Below the pieces are notes generated by a model, which worked only from the letters and a program-made list of their open reading frames with translations, made no database searches and was not told the DNA's origin. A stretch of DNA of 35,010 nucleotides from Methylococcaceae bacterium (GTDB lineage Bacteria; Pseudomonadota; Gammaproteobacteria; Methylococcales; Methylomonadaceae), in contig DUCI01000031.1 in the NCBI GenBank assembly GCA_012959905.1, positions 1 through 35,010 of the forward strand, written 5' to 3'. The position numbers and the translations under genes were made by a program. This document shows positions 11,068 to 19,516 of this stretch, one piece after another (the stretch's first letter is position 1; each line of letters begins with the position of its first letter).

Positions 11068-11137
11068 TAAACACACTCAAAATCAAAAACAGAGCGACAA
11101 TTTTAGCCTATAAGTAATCAAAAACGTAGTAAAACCA

Positions 11138-11692
11138 TTACCGCTGAAACTGGAACAATTGATAACGTACATCCCCGGCTTGTTTATCTTTCAATAACTG
11201 CCAATTATCGGGGGTATCAACCAGATCCCAAGATCGTTCCGTTTCAATATAAATCTTAGCCTGATTTTCCAACCATGCCCCTGCCGCCAGTTTCTGACAA
11301 GTTACTTCAGCAAGACCTTGCCCAAAAGGGGGGTCTAAAAAAACCAAATCAAACACTGCGCGTTCTGTTTGTAAATACTGCTCGACGTCCATCTCAATAA
11401 TTTCCAATTTCTGTGCAGATAATTGCACTTTATTCGCTCTCAAACTCTGACAAGCGCCGGCATCCTGCTCCACCTGAATGACATTTCTTGCCCCCCGTGA
11501 TAACGCTTCAATACCCAAGGCCCCACTACCCGCAAATAAATCCAAACAACGACTGCCGATAATGTCATGCTGCAACCAATTAAACAGGGTTTCCCGAATA
11601 CGGACCGGCGTAGGCCGTAAACCCGGTGTATCAGAAAATGTTAATAGCCGACTGCGCCACTGGCCTCCAATCACTCTAACCTTATTCGACAT
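11138..11692 (-). CDS. rsmD: 16S rRNA (guanine(966)-N2)-methyltransferase
   Basis: RsmD methylates G966 of 16S rRNA using S-adenosylmethionine. The 184-residue Rossmann-fold protein shows VRVIGGQWRSR at the N-terminus, LRPTPVRIRETLFNWL, the SAM-binding motif CLDLFAGSGALGIEALSRGA and the catalytic FLDPPF motif, all in the order expected for the family. Its start overlaps the end of the upstream peptidase-like gene by 11 bp, so translation is probably coupled. The gene order M16-M16-rsmD and the nearby coaD are widely conserved in gammaproteobacteria. Confidence 0.97.
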   Translation of the reverse strand: MSNKVRVIGGQWRSRLLTFSDTPGLRPTPVRIRETLFNWLQHDIIGSRCLDLFAGSGALGIEALSRGARNVIQVEQDAGACQSLRANKVQLSAQKLEIIEMDVEQYLQTERAVFDLVFLDPPFGQGLAEVTCQKLAAGAWLENQAKIYIETERSWDLVDTPDNWQLLKDKQAGDVRYQLFQFQR

Positions 11693-13004
11693 CTGTTAAT
11701 CGCTTGTCACCCACGGTAACCGTCGTGAGCGATTCAAGAACTATACGTCGCTCAAAGGCTTCCTTAATCTGCGCCGTTGTCACCGCTAAAACTTTTTCAG
11801 GATATAAGGTTAAATAATTAACCGGCAAATCATGGAAAGCAATCATTGAGATATATTTCAATAATTCCTTATTGGTATCAAATCGCATGGGAAAACCACC
11901 CGTTATATTTTTCTTTGCTGCTGTTAATTGGGCCTCCGAGGGCCCCTGAAAAACAAAATCAGCCACGGTTTTATGCATCACTGATAAGGTCTCATCAAGT
12001 TGATCGTTACGGGTCTGGGCCCCCATAATAAAAGGTCCTTGTCGAGCCATCGGTGAAAAATAGCTGTAGGCACTGTAAGCCAGCCCTCTTTTTTCACGTA
12101 CCTCTTCAAATAAAATTGAAACCAAACTCGCTCCACCCAAAATATGATTACCAACCACAAGCGGAAAATAATCCGCATCATTTCGATCAATTCCAAGCAA
12201 CCCAGACAACACATGGGTCTGCTTAGAAGGATAATTAATATGAATATTCTGACCTAACTGTGGACTCACCGCTGGCAACGCCGGTGCTTTTCTGCCACGA
12301 TTGATCTTAGCGATTAATTGTTCCGATATTTCCCGCGCACGATCTTGGGTCATATCACCCACAATCACAATGGTCGCATTCTCCGATACATACCATTTTT
12401 TATGAAACGCTTTAACATCATCAACATGCATTCTAGAAACCGCTGCTATTTCACCTAAAGTCGAATGTGCATAAGGATGCTGTCCATATAATGCTTTGTA
12501 AAAGGCGTATTTAGCCAAAGCACCCGGAGACTCCTCACGTTGTTTTAAAGCAGTTAATACTCTGTTCTTTTCACGATCAAAATCACGGCTATTAAACGTC
12601 GGTTGCGTTAACAATAATTCCAAGGTGCCTAAGGCCGGATTTAATAGCTCGGGGGTCGTTAACGAGCGTAAATCCAACCACGCCATATCAACAGAAATAC
12701 CGGCACCCAACACCGCACCCACACGTTCAAATTTTCCCGCTATCTCATCAGCATTAAATTCGCCTGCACCGGTCTCTAACAGTTGTGCCGTTAATGAAGC
12801 CAGTCCTGATTCTTCTACCCCTGAATCGCGAGCACTACCGGCGTCAAACATGACCCTAATATCAACGAGCGGTAATCCTTCAGTCTTAACAAAAAAAACG
12901 GGGGTCTGTGTAGTGGTCTGCCATTGTTCAATAACCACCGCCGCCTGTAATGAGACGGATGAAATAATTCCTAAAATTAATACCACAGATTGCCTAATGG
13001 TCAT
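11682..13004 (-). CDS. M16-family peptidase homologue lacking the zinc site (probable partner subunit)
   Basis: A 440-residue M16 (insulinase/pitrilysin) family protein with a probable signal peptide ending near SLQA (residue 21). The paired M16 repeats are visible: VDIRVMFDAGSARDS, ATIVIVGDMT, and the second-half motif LGGASLVSILFEEVREKRGLAYS with its R/Y pair. At the position of the zinc-binding HxxEH motif it reads GLASLTAQLLE (67-77), so the metal ligands are missing and it should be catalytically inactive. It overlaps the active M16 gene upstream by 11 bp and rsmD downstream by 11 bp. By analogy with two-subunit M16 peptidases such as mitochondrial processing peptidase, I infer that it forms a heterodimer with the upstream product in the periplasm. 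Confidence 0.92.
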   Translation of the reverse strand: MTIRQSVVLILGIISSVSLQAAVVIEQWQTTTQTPVFFVKTEGLPLVDIRVMFDAGSARDSGVEESGLASLTAQLLETGAGEFNADEIAGKFERVGAVLGAGISVDMAWLDLRSLTTPELLNPALGTLELLLTQPTFNSRDFDREKNRVLTALKQREESPGALAKYAFYKALYGQHPYAHSTLGEIAAVSRMHVDDVKAFHKKWYVSENATIVIVGDMTQDRAREISEQLIAKINRGRKAPALPAVSPQLGQNIHINYPSKQTHVLSGLLGIDRNDADYFPLVVGNHILGGASLVSILFEEVREKRGLAYSAYSYFSPMARQGPFIMGAQTRNDQLDETLSVMHKTVADFVFQGPSEAQLTAAKKNITGGFPMRFDTNKELLKYISMIAFHDLPVNYLTLYPEKVLAVTTAQIKEAFERRIVLESLTTVTVGDKRLTDVE

Positions 13005-14427
13005 GACTACCTCCTACCAACGCCTGCGCGCCTACTGCTGCACCCAATAATTGAGGTTCCAAAATAGCTACATTCAAATGTTCCGCAATAAGATATTTTT
13101 TAGCCACCGCCTGAATTTGCGCTGCTGTTATTTTATTAATCTGCTCAACATACTCAGCAACTTTAGGCCATCCCAAGCCTACCATCTCAAATATGCCTAA
13201 TAACATTCCTTGATAAAACATCGAATCACGCTCATAAACTGATTGTGCTAAAACCTGCGCTTTGACACGGGCTAATTCATCTGGCAACACTAATTCATTG
13301 TGCAACCGCATCACTTCTTCTTTCAGTGCCAGCTCCATAATACCGGCTGAAACACCTTCAACAGGCGTTGCCGACAGCGTAAATAAACTTGCCAAGCGGG
13401 CTGACAAATCATAACTCGCGCTTGCTGAAACAGCTATTTGCCGCCCCCGAACCAATTGTTTCGAAAACCGAGCACTGTTACCTCCGTCCAAAATACCCGC
13501 TAAGACCTCCAGTGCGTAAGCTTCTTGTTCATCGTCAATAGTATTCAACACCGGTACTTTATAAGCCATTAAAATTGAAGGTAAATTAGCGCGCAACTTA
13601 ACTATCATCCTACGCTCACCTTTTTGAGGCATCTCAGTACGCGGCTTCACCGTTTCTACTACACTGGGTTTCAATGCACCAAAATATTTCTTGACCAATC
13701 GAAAAACATTATCAGGATCAACATCACCCACCACAACCAGCGTAGCATTATTCGGTGCATACCACCGTTCATACCATGCCTGCAAATCGGCAACCTTATA
13801 ATTCTCAATATCTGCAGGCCAGCCAATCACAGGATTTTTATACGGGCTATTTGCATAGCTCATAGCCATCAAATATTCATACATTTTTGCCCGTGGATTA
13901 TCTTCTGTACGCATACGCCGTTCTTCAAGAACAACCTGCAATTCTTTAGTTAATTCTTCATCCAGCAAGTGTAAATTCCGCATTCGATCAGCTTCCATTT
14001 CAAAACTAATCGCTAACCGTGATTTATCTAAGGTCTGAAAATAAGCGGTATAATCTCGATTAGTAAAGGCATTTTCATTACCCCCATTTTCAGCAATAAT
14101 TCTGGAAAACTCACCAGGCGCATACTGATCTGTCCCTTTGAACATCATATGCTCTAACATATGAGAGATACCCGTTATGCCACCGTATTCATAACTGGAT
14201 CCCACCTTATACCAAACTTGCGAAACCACAACTGGCGATCGATGATCTTCCTTAACCAGTATTTTTAGGCCATTAGCTAACTTAAACTCATGAACCGTCA
14301 ACGCCTGTCCATAACTTGGTGTTGAAAAAACGACTGCTATTGGTACCAACCAAATAGCTATCCACCCCAGTGGCCGTTGGTGGTACAATCGGGATATATT
14401 CCTTATAATTTCTTTAACCTTGGACAC
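12994..14427 (-). CDS. M16-family zinc metallopeptidase, active subunit, exported
   Basis: A 477-residue zinc peptidase of the M16 family. The inverted zinc motif HMLEH is at residues 89-93, and a downstream glutamate (Glu168 or Glu169 in VVLEER) is at the spacing expected for the third ligand. NATLVVVGDVDPD closes the first half. The N-terminus has a basic region followed by the hydrophobic segment GWIAIWLVPIAVVF and a likely signal cleavage near SYGQA, placing it in the periplasm. The start is uncertain: an AGGAG site (14436-14440) is 8 bases before a GTG at 14427 but only 2 before an ATG at 14433, so I favour GTG. It overlaps the inactive M16 gene by 11 bp. It is divergent from cyoE. Substrate unknown. 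Confidence 0.93.
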   Translation of the reverse strand: MSKVKEIIRNISRLYHQRPLGWIAIWLVPIAVVFSTPSYGQALTVHEFKLANGLKILVKEDHRSPVVVSQVWYKVGSSYEYGGITGISHMLEHMMFKGTDQYAPGEFSRIIAENGGNENAFTNRDYTAYFQTLDKSRLAISFEMEADRMRNLHLLDEELTKELQVVLEERRMRTEDNPRAKMYEYLMAMSYANSPYKNPVIGWPADIENYKVADLQAWYERWYAPNNATLVVVGDVDPDNVFRLVKKYFGALKPSVVETVKPRTEMPQKGERRMIVKLRANLPSILMAYKVPVLNTIDDEQEAYALEVLAGILDGGNSARFSKQLVRGRQIAVSASASYDLSARLASLFTLSATPVEGVSAGIMELALKEEVMRLHNELVLPDELARVKAQVLAQSVYERDSMFYQGMLLGIFEMVGLGWPKVAEYVEQINKITAAQIQAVAKKYLIAEHLNVAILEPQLLGAAVGAQALVGGSHDH

Positions 14428-14435
14428 GTACATAT

Positions 14436-14440
14436 CTCCT
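14436..14440 (-). promoter_or_regulatory. Shine-Dalgarno site deciding the start of the M16 peptidase gene
   Basis: On the minus strand AGGAG occurs here. Its distance to the nearest ATG (14433) is 2 bases, too short for efficient initiation, whereas a GTG at 14427 lies at the usual 8-base distance. A TTG further upstream (14457) precedes the site and is unlikely to be used. Confidence 0.6.
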
Positions 14441-14538
14441 AAAAATATAACATTCAATTAAAACCAACCCACATAAAAAAACTACTTACACGCTCTATTT
14501 TATACGATACCTTCAAAATTGAAACTCAACTTTAATTT

Positions 14539-15420
14539 ATGCCATCCACACTCATACTCCCCTCTTGGAAAAGCTATCTAGCCCTTTGCAAACCTAAGGT
14601 CGTTGCACTGATTATTTTTACAGCAGTTGTTGGCATGCTCCTTGCTGTTCCAGGGCTTCCACCCTTGCAACCCCTCTTATTGGGCACTCTAGGTATTGGT
14701 TTAGCAGCAGCATCGGCAGCCGCTATCAATCACTTCCTTGATCAAAAAGCTGATTCCAAAATGGCCCGAACCCAAAATCGCCCACTCCCTCAAGGCGAAA
14801 TCAGTGCTCAGAATGTCATTATCTTTGCACTTTCATTGGCCGCTATAGCCATGTTTATTCTGACTTTTGGCGTTAATCCCTTAACCGCTACACTCACCTT
14901 TCTTTCCCTCATCGGTTATGCCATTATTTATACGGTCTTCCTGAAACACGCTACGCCACAAAATATCGTCATAGGCGGTGCAGCAGGAGCGGCACCACCC
15001 GTTCTTGGTTGGTGCGCCATAACCGGTTCGGTTCACCCGCATGCCCTACTTTTATTTCTAATCATCTTTATCTGGACGCCACCTCACTTTTGGGCTTTAG
15101 CCATTGCGAAACGGGAGGAATACGCTAAAGCATCAATACCAATGCTACCGGTCACACACGGTGCTGAATACACGCGGCTACAAGTATTGCTATACACTAT
15201 TTTATTACTTATTGTGACCTTATTACCTTACTTAACGGGCATGAGTGGTTTAATTTATTTAGCCACGACTATTCCTTTAAACCTTGGCTTTCTTTATTTC
15301 GCGATTCAAATGATCATTACTAAAGAAGACCGTATCGCTATGAAAACCTTTGGCTTCTCAATTATTTACCTCACCTGTATTTTTTCAATCCTATTAATTG
15401 ATCATTATGTCCTACTGTAA
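14539..15420 (+). CDS. cyoE: Protoheme IX farnesyltransferase (heme O synthase)
   Basis: This UbiA-family integral membrane prenyltransferase converts heme B to heme O by adding a farnesyl group, needed for heme-copper terminal oxidases. The 293-residue protein has the first aspartate-rich motif N64-x3-D68-x3-D72 followed by ARTQNRPLP. The second conserved region has GGAAGAAPPVLGW, WTPPHFWALAI and KREEYAKASIPMLP. Several hydrophobic segments fit the expected multi-span topology. It stands alone here, without cytochrome oxidase subunit genes. The 105 bp upstream separates it from the divergent M16 operon and must hold promoters for both directions, though I could not identify convincing -35/-10 pairs. 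Confidence 0.96.
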   Translation: MPSTLILPSWKSYLALCKPKVVALIIFTAVVGMLLAVPGLPPLQPLLLGTLGIGLAAASAAAINHFLDQKADSKMARTQNRPLPQGEISAQNVIIFALSLAAIAMFILTFGVNPLTATLTFLSLIGYAIIYTVFLKHATPQNIVIGGAAGAAPPVLGWCAITGSVHPHALLLFLIIFIWTPPHFWALAIAKREEYAKASIPMLPVTHGAEYTRLQVLLYTILLLIVTLLPYLTGMSGLIYLATTIPLNLGFLYFAIQMIITKEDRIAMKTFGFSIIYLTCIFSILLIDHYVLL

Positions 15421-15496
15421 ATAATCCACAAGAATCCTATTTAAAATAGCGGTAAAATAGACTTATTTCCTAGTCAACCATCACAGATAATAAATT

Positions 15497-15976
15497 ATGA
15501 AAATAACCGATAACAGTGTTGTGTCAATACACTACAAACTTACTAATGATAACGGTACGATCCTAGATCAATCTCCAGAAGATAATCCATTACTCTACCT
15601 ACACGGTAAAGGTAATATCGTGGTGGGTCTTGAAAAGACCTTAACCAATAAATCTATAGGCGATACCTTTGAAGTCACCGTTTCACCTGAAGAAGGTTAC
15701 GGTATCCGAGAAGAACATATGCTTGAAACTATCGACCGTAGTATGTTTGAAGGCCTTGATGACATCAGCATTGGCAAACAATTTCATGCCGAAGGAAATA
15801 CCGGACCAGTCACGGTCACTGTGACCAAAATTGAAGGCGACAATATTACCATCGACGGCAATCACCCTTTAGCCGGTGAAAACTTAAATTTTGCCATAGA
15901 CGTTGTTGCTATAAGAGAAGCAACAGCCGATGAGTTAGCACACGGCCATATTCACGGACCGGGTTGTCAACACTAA
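15497..15976 (+). CDS. slyD: FKBP-type peptidyl-prolyl isomerase, SlyD-like
   Basis: A 159-residue cytoplasmic FKBP of the SlyD class, which catalyses proline cis-trans isomerisation and acts as a chaperone. The FKBP half-motifs are visible (VSIHYKLTNDNGTILDQS, GLEKTLTNKSIGDTFEV, SPEEGYG). The insert-in-flap chaperone domain lies between about residues 65 and 130, and the FKBP fold closes at HPLAGENLNFAIDVVAIREA. The C-terminal tail is short with only a few histidines and one cysteine (HGHIHGPGCQH), much less metal-rich than E. coli SlyD, so a nickel-delivery role is doubtful. It could be assigned to the related FkpB group, but the insert domain and tail favour SlyD. It lies 76 bp after cyoE. 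Confidence 0.9.
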   Translation: MKITDNSVVSIHYKLTNDNGTILDQSPEDNPLLYLHGKGNIVVGLEKTLTNKSIGDTFEVTVSPEEGYGIREEHMLETIDRSMFEGLDDISIGKQFHAEGNTGPVTVTVTKIEGDNITIDGNHPLAGENLNFAIDVVAIREATADELAHGHIHGPGCQH

Positions 15977-16051
15977 CGCATTCGCCTGTCATCACACAAC
16001 AACAAATTACTGACATGAATTATATCGCCAAAATACAAAGGAATACGCCCT

Positions 16052-16366
16052 ATGACATCGTTTAATAACGTCACTATCATAAAAAAAGCCAATGTTTATT
16101 TTAACGGGCAAGTTTCTAGCCGAACCATCCAATTCAGTGACGGCTCAGAAAAAACACTTGGTTTCATGTTACCGGGAGAATATAAATTCAATACCGACAG
16201 CAAAGAACTGATGGAAATACTGGCCGGCGAATTATCACTGCTTCTCCCTGACACTGATAATTGGCAAACCATTCAAGCGGGTGATTCATTTGAAGTTCCC
16301 GCTAATTCACACTTTTTTGTCAACGTTATTGAAAACTGCGACTACTGCTGTTCTTTTTTAACTTAA
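16052..16366 (+). CDS. ppnP: Pyrimidine/purine nucleoside phosphorylase (DUF1255, YaiE)
   Basis: A 104-residue single-domain cupin-like protein of the PpnP/YaiE family, which phosphorolyses a broad range of nucleosides to free base and ribose-1-phosphate. The family pattern is visible: NVYFNGQVSSRTI, LGFMLPGEYKF, EILAGELSLLLPD, WQTIQAGDSFEVPANSHF and a C-terminal cysteine-containing strand. Length agrees with the E. coli protein (about 94 residues), with a slightly longer N-terminus. An AAGGA ribosome-binding site precedes the ATG by about 9 bases. A perfect intrinsic terminator follows 7 bp after the stop codon, making this the last gene of its transcript. Confidence 0.94.
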   Translation: MTSFNNVTIIKKANVYFNGQVSSRTIQFSDGSEKTLGFMLPGEYKFNTDSKELMEILAGELSLLLPDTDNWQTIQAGDSFEVPANSHFFVNVIENCDYCCSFLT

Positions 16367-16373
16367 ACCGATG

Positions 16374-16401
16374 AAAAGCATGGGCTCGCCCATGCTTTTT
16401 T
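16374..16401 (+). terminator. Rho-independent terminator after ppnP
   Basis: An 11-bp perfect stem (AAAAGCATGGG at 16374-16384 with CCCATGCTTTT at 16389-16399), a four-base loop CTCG and a run of six T (16396-16401). This is the only strong intrinsic terminator I found in the window. It separates the cyoE-slyD-ppnP group from the GGDEF-EAL gene. Because the stem starts with A and ends with T, it could also work in the opposite direction. Confidence 0.92.
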
Positions 16402-16486
16402 CCCTAATGCCTGGCCCTTATTTCAATACCCACTCGACACCGTTATCTAGAGCACCCATAGCACACTGGTTTATTTGTGTGATCCG

Positions 16487-16514
16487 TTGACTACTTAAGT
16501 CCAAGCACTATCCT
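16487..16514 (+). promoter_or_regulatory. Candidate sigma-70 promoter of the GGDEF-EAL gene
   Basis: TTGACT (16487-16492, five of six consensus bases) is followed after 16 bp by TATCCT (16509-16514, four of six). Transcription would start around 16521, about 27 bases before the GTG start at 16548. It sits downstream of the ppnP terminator, where a new promoter is required. Assigned by eye. Confidence 0.4.
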
Positions 16515-16547
16515 CAACATATTGTTAATCTCAAAGGATAGGACTCC

Positions 16548-18266
16548 GTGTCAAAATCGTCAAAACGATTAATTGTTGCACTATGCTTCATTATTATAGT
16601 TGTTCTTTTCTTAACCAATTTAACGCGTTATTTTAGTGCCCAAAAAAATCTAGACTTATTAACCCTAGAAACCAGTCAACCACTCAACAATCACCTCATT
16701 TTTTCTACTATTCAGGATATTTCCAACCTTTTAACCTATAACCTTATTTGCGCCACTGCAGCCATCTTTCTAATGATCATTCTGATCAATATGACTCGAC
16801 TAAGAAAAACCATTAACCAACGCAACGAGACATTGACCGAAGAAATACATCAAAAAGAAACCGCATTAATCGCATTAAAACAAAAACCACAAATTGATTC
16901 GATTACCCAGTTACTCAACCGTACCGGCTTGCAAACATTGTTAAATCAACTTATTCATAACAATGACCAAGGAACACTGGCGACGATCAGCATCATAAAT
17001 TATGAACAAATTCTTAATATTTATGGATTTACCGTTAGTGAATCGGTCTTGGTAGAATTCGCCCAAAGAATTTCCAAAATAATCCCCAATGCCATCGGCA
17101 TTACACGTTTAGATTGCGGCATATTCGCTTTATTTATCAAAAATATTTCAACCGACCAAGCGACCTCCCTGTTTACTCAAAATAGCGTTAACTTTGAGGC
17201 CCTTATTGATACCGCCGCTGGCCCTATTCAAATCCAATCTGCTACCGGCCTCATTCATACCAACAACCTTTCTCAACCTTCATACTTTATTGAAGAATCA
17301 CAAGAATACATTTCTCAATCGCCCTGTGCTGAGCACCGAGTAAACCAACAACACAGCAATAAATTCTTACACCACCTTATTCATATTCTTCATCTGGCTC
17401 AAACTAAACCCTCTACCAAGATAGCTAATTACCAACATTATTTAGAGGCCGATCATTTAAAAATCAGCACTCTTCGTACTGAAATGATTGAAGCCCTTTT
17501 TCGCAACGAATTTTCATTACTTTACCAGCCCCAATTTAACCTTGATGGCTCATCCATACTGGGTATAGAAACCTTAATACGCTGGAGTAAAAGCAGTAAA
17601 CTTAGCATCACGACACAACAAGTCGTCGATGAATTAGAACACAGTGGCAACATCATCCCCGTCGGTGCCTGGGTTCTTCTACAAGCTTGTCAACAAGCGG
17701 TCAAATGGCTTAAACAAGACCCACAATTGATTAAAACTATTTCTGTTAATGCTTCGGTTACACAACTCATTAATGGCGTACTGGTAAAACAAGTCGCCAA
17801 GGCCCTTTCCGAAACGGGACTCCCTGCACATTTTCTTGAAATTGAAATCACCGAATCGCTATTGATCAAAGACGACTATAATGCACTGATAACACTCAAT
17901 GCGCTTAAAGAAATGGGCGTTAGGATTGCTTTAGACGATTTTGGAAAAGGTTATGCTTCCATTGATTACCTGAGAAAATTTCGCTTTGACACCATAAAAA
18001 TAGACAAAACATTTATCAACACGATTGACTCCAATCCCGATCATAGTGCTGTACTCTGTGCCATCCTTGATTTCTTAAAATCATTACACTATAAAAAAAT
18101 TGTACTCGAAGGCGTAGACTCTGATTTCAAATTAAAAAAATTAAGGGACTTAGGTTATGTAACGCTAATACAAGGTTACGTTTTCAGCAAACCCCTGATA
18201 GCCAGTGAGTTCGAGCACCTAGCGCACCGTCTAAAAACCTGTCAACACCTAGAAAAACAGCGTTGA
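16548..18266 (+). CDS. Membrane-anchored GGDEF-EAL protein with degenerate GGDEF, probable c-di-GMP phosphodiesterase
   Basis: A 572-residue signalling protein starting at GTG with an upstream GGATAGGA-like ribosome site. Two membrane segments (about residues 8-24 and 63-82) flank a short periplasmic loop, followed by a short coiled coil. The GGDEF domain (about 95-250) is degenerate: the active-site loop reads LDCGIF at 188-193, so no cyclase activity is expected. The EAL domain (about 305-560) keeps LLYQPQF, Glu341 in ETL, SVNAS, EITES, DDFGKGYAS (Asp463-Asp464), IKID, Glu521 in LEGVD and QGY, consistent with an active c-di-GMP phosphodiesterase. No sensory domain such as PAS or HAMP is recognisable. 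A decayed second EAL domain lies 12 bp downstream. Which process it controls cannot be told from its neighbours. Confidence 0.9.
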   Translation: MSKSSKRLIVALCFIIIVVLFLTNLTRYFSAQKNLDLLTLETSQPLNNHLIFSTIQDISNLLTYNLICATAAIFLMIILINMTRLRKTINQRNETLTEEIHQKETALIALKQKPQIDSITQLLNRTGLQTLLNQLIHNNDQGTLATISIINYEQILNIYGFTVSESVLVEFAQRISKIIPNAIGITRLDCGIFALFIKNISTDQATSLFTQNSVNFEALIDTAAGPIQIQSATGLIHTNNLSQPSYFIEESQEYISQSPCAEHRVNQQHSNKFLHHLIHILHLAQTKPSTKIANYQHYLEADHLKISTLRTEMIEALFRNEFSLLYQPQFNLDGSSILGIETLIRWSKSSKLSITTQQVVDELEHSGNIIPVGAWVLLQACQQAVKWLKQDPQLIKTISVNASVTQLINGVLVKQVAKALSETGLPAHFLEIEITESLLIKDDYNALITLNALKEMGVRIALDDFGKGYASIDYLRKFRFDTIKIDKTFINTIDSNPDHSAVLCAILDFLKSLHYKKIVLEGVDSDFKLKKLRDLGYVTLIQGYVFSKPLIASEFEHLAHRLKTCQHLEKQR

Positions 18267-18277
18267 AATTCATTTAA

Positions 18278-18805
18278 TGGCAAACCCAAACCGACCAACC
18301 CTACAGCCTTGCTATTAACATTTCAGTACACCCGTTTCGTCAAGATTCATTGGCAAAATCCGTCTCCGACATTATTGAGGGGGTTAGTATTAACCCTACA
18401 GACTTGGAGTTTGAAATAACTAAACGTGTCTTTATAAATAACCCCCGCTTATTACGAGATAAGATGACACCATTCAACAATAAAGGCATTAAATTTAGCC
18501 TCGATGACGACGGTACCGGCTATGCCTCGTTGAGTCTTTTGACTCTACTTCCCATCAGTATTTTAAACATTGATAGGTCATTCATTCACAGCCTGATCAC
18601 TAATCAAAATTACCGCATTATCATTGAAAACACCATAACCATGGCACAGGCCCTGAAAATAAAAGTCATTGCTAAAGGGGTTGAAACCAATCAGTAATTA
18701 ACACTCTTAAAAACTTATCACGGTAATGAATTACAAGGGGATCTACTCTCACCACCACGTTCATGCCAAGAAATAGCTATTAATTACTACGCTGCATGCT
18801 CTTAG
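18278..18805 (+). pseudogene. Decayed EAL-domain fragment (N-terminal part missing, internal stop)
   Basis: In one frame from TGG at 18278, directly after an in-frame TAA, the sequence encodes the C-terminal two thirds of an EAL domain: SLAINISVHPFRQDSLAKSV, LEFEIT, FSLDDDGTGYASLSLL, LNIDRSFI and AKGVETNQ. A TAA at 18695-18697 interrupts it where a glutamine-like codon is expected (CAG TAA TTA). The same frame then continues with a normal EAL C-terminus (LTLLKTYHGNELQGDLLS) to a TAG at 18803-18805. Compared with functional EAL domains it lacks the EAL motif, has DDDG for DDFG, IDR preceded by N instead of K, and K instead of the catalytic E in the AEGVE position. The open part from TTG 18350 to 18697 could be called as a 115-residue gene, but it is a relic. 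Confidence 0.85.
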
Positions 18806-18848
18806 CTATAGGCTGGATCAATCATAAGTAAATACGCTCTTATCCTTT

Positions 18849-19490
18849 CTAACCCAGCGCGTTTACCAATTTTTTACCCACACGTCCCAAAAAACTAGGT
18901 TCCAATAATTGCTTGGCTTGCTGCGTTTCAAGTGCATCAGGGGCATAGTCTTTCAAGCCCTGATAAAAAGCCTTTGCTAACAGACTATCGCCTGAAAAAT
19001 TAAAGTAACAACACATCACTAATGAAAAAGAAGTATATTCTGACGGATGGAAACGATTACGCCGTGGATAGAGCGCTTTTAAATCAAACTTATTACCAAA
19101 GATCTTCGGTATCTGGTCAAAATATTTACGCTGAATACATAGCTGCGCAAAATGACAACGCGCAATAAGATTATTCGGATTGACCCGATAATTTTCTTCA
19201 ATACTACGCTCTTGTTGCCCAACATCACTGTGCCCATAGGCAGCAGATAAATAATTATATAAAGTCGGCACTTTCGGGTAGGTATTTTTCAAGGCTTCCA
19301 ATTCTGGAATAACTAATTTGGCCTCCTTATCCATTCGCTCATACAGTGCGTTAGCTTGTTGTTGAATAGCTTCTGGAAGTTTAAAAAACTTAGCGTCCAT
19401 GACAGCATCGTTGCCAATCTCATATCCAGATTGGGTTATTTTCTTATTTTTGTCCGGCGCCCTATGGACATTTTTTTTATTTTTAGCCAT
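18849..19490 (-). CDS. Uncharacterised TPR-like protein
   Basis: A 213-residue soluble protein that I cannot assign to a named family. The first 20 residues are rich in lysine and asparagine. The middle (about 40-160) is helical with tetratricopeptide-like spacing: ALYERMDKEAKLVIPELEAL, PTLYNYLSAAYG, NLIARCHFAQLCI and LVMCCYFNFSGDSLLAKAFY. No signal peptide, membrane segment or catalytic motif is visible. It is the last gene of a six-gene minus-strand run, 26 bp after the DUF2058 gene, suggesting co-transcription. It converges on the EAL relic. Function unknown; a protein-interaction role is the most that the repeats allow. Confidence 0.75.
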   Translation of the reverse strand: MAKNKKNVHRAPDKNKKITQSGYEIGNDAVMDAKFFKLPEAIQQQANALYERMDKEAKLVIPELEALKNTYPKVPTLYNYLSAAYGHSDVGQQERSIEENYRVNPNNLIARCHFAQLCIQRKYFDQIPKIFGNKFDLKALYPRRNRFHPSEYTSFSLVMCCYFNFSGDSLLAKAFYQGLKDYAPDALETQQAKQLLEPSFLGRVGKKLVNALG

Positions 19491-19516
19491 TGTGACTCAT
19501 CATTTTTTACGGTTAA

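Noticed and set aside
12625..13953. Plus-strand open frames of 141 and 109 codons (12625-13050 and 13624-13953)
   Set aside because: They lie antisense to the two well-supported M16 genes and encode low-complexity or unfamiliar sequence, so they are shadows.
15437..15449. Palindrome CTATTTAAAATAG between cyoE and slyD as an operator or terminator
   Set aside because: It is pure AT-rich symmetry without GC pairs, loop or T tract; easily chance at this base composition.
18350..18697. A functional 115-residue EAL protein starting at TTG 18350
   Set aside because: The homology extends both upstream of the TTG and downstream of the stop, and catalytic residues are substituted, so it is a fragment of a decayed gene.
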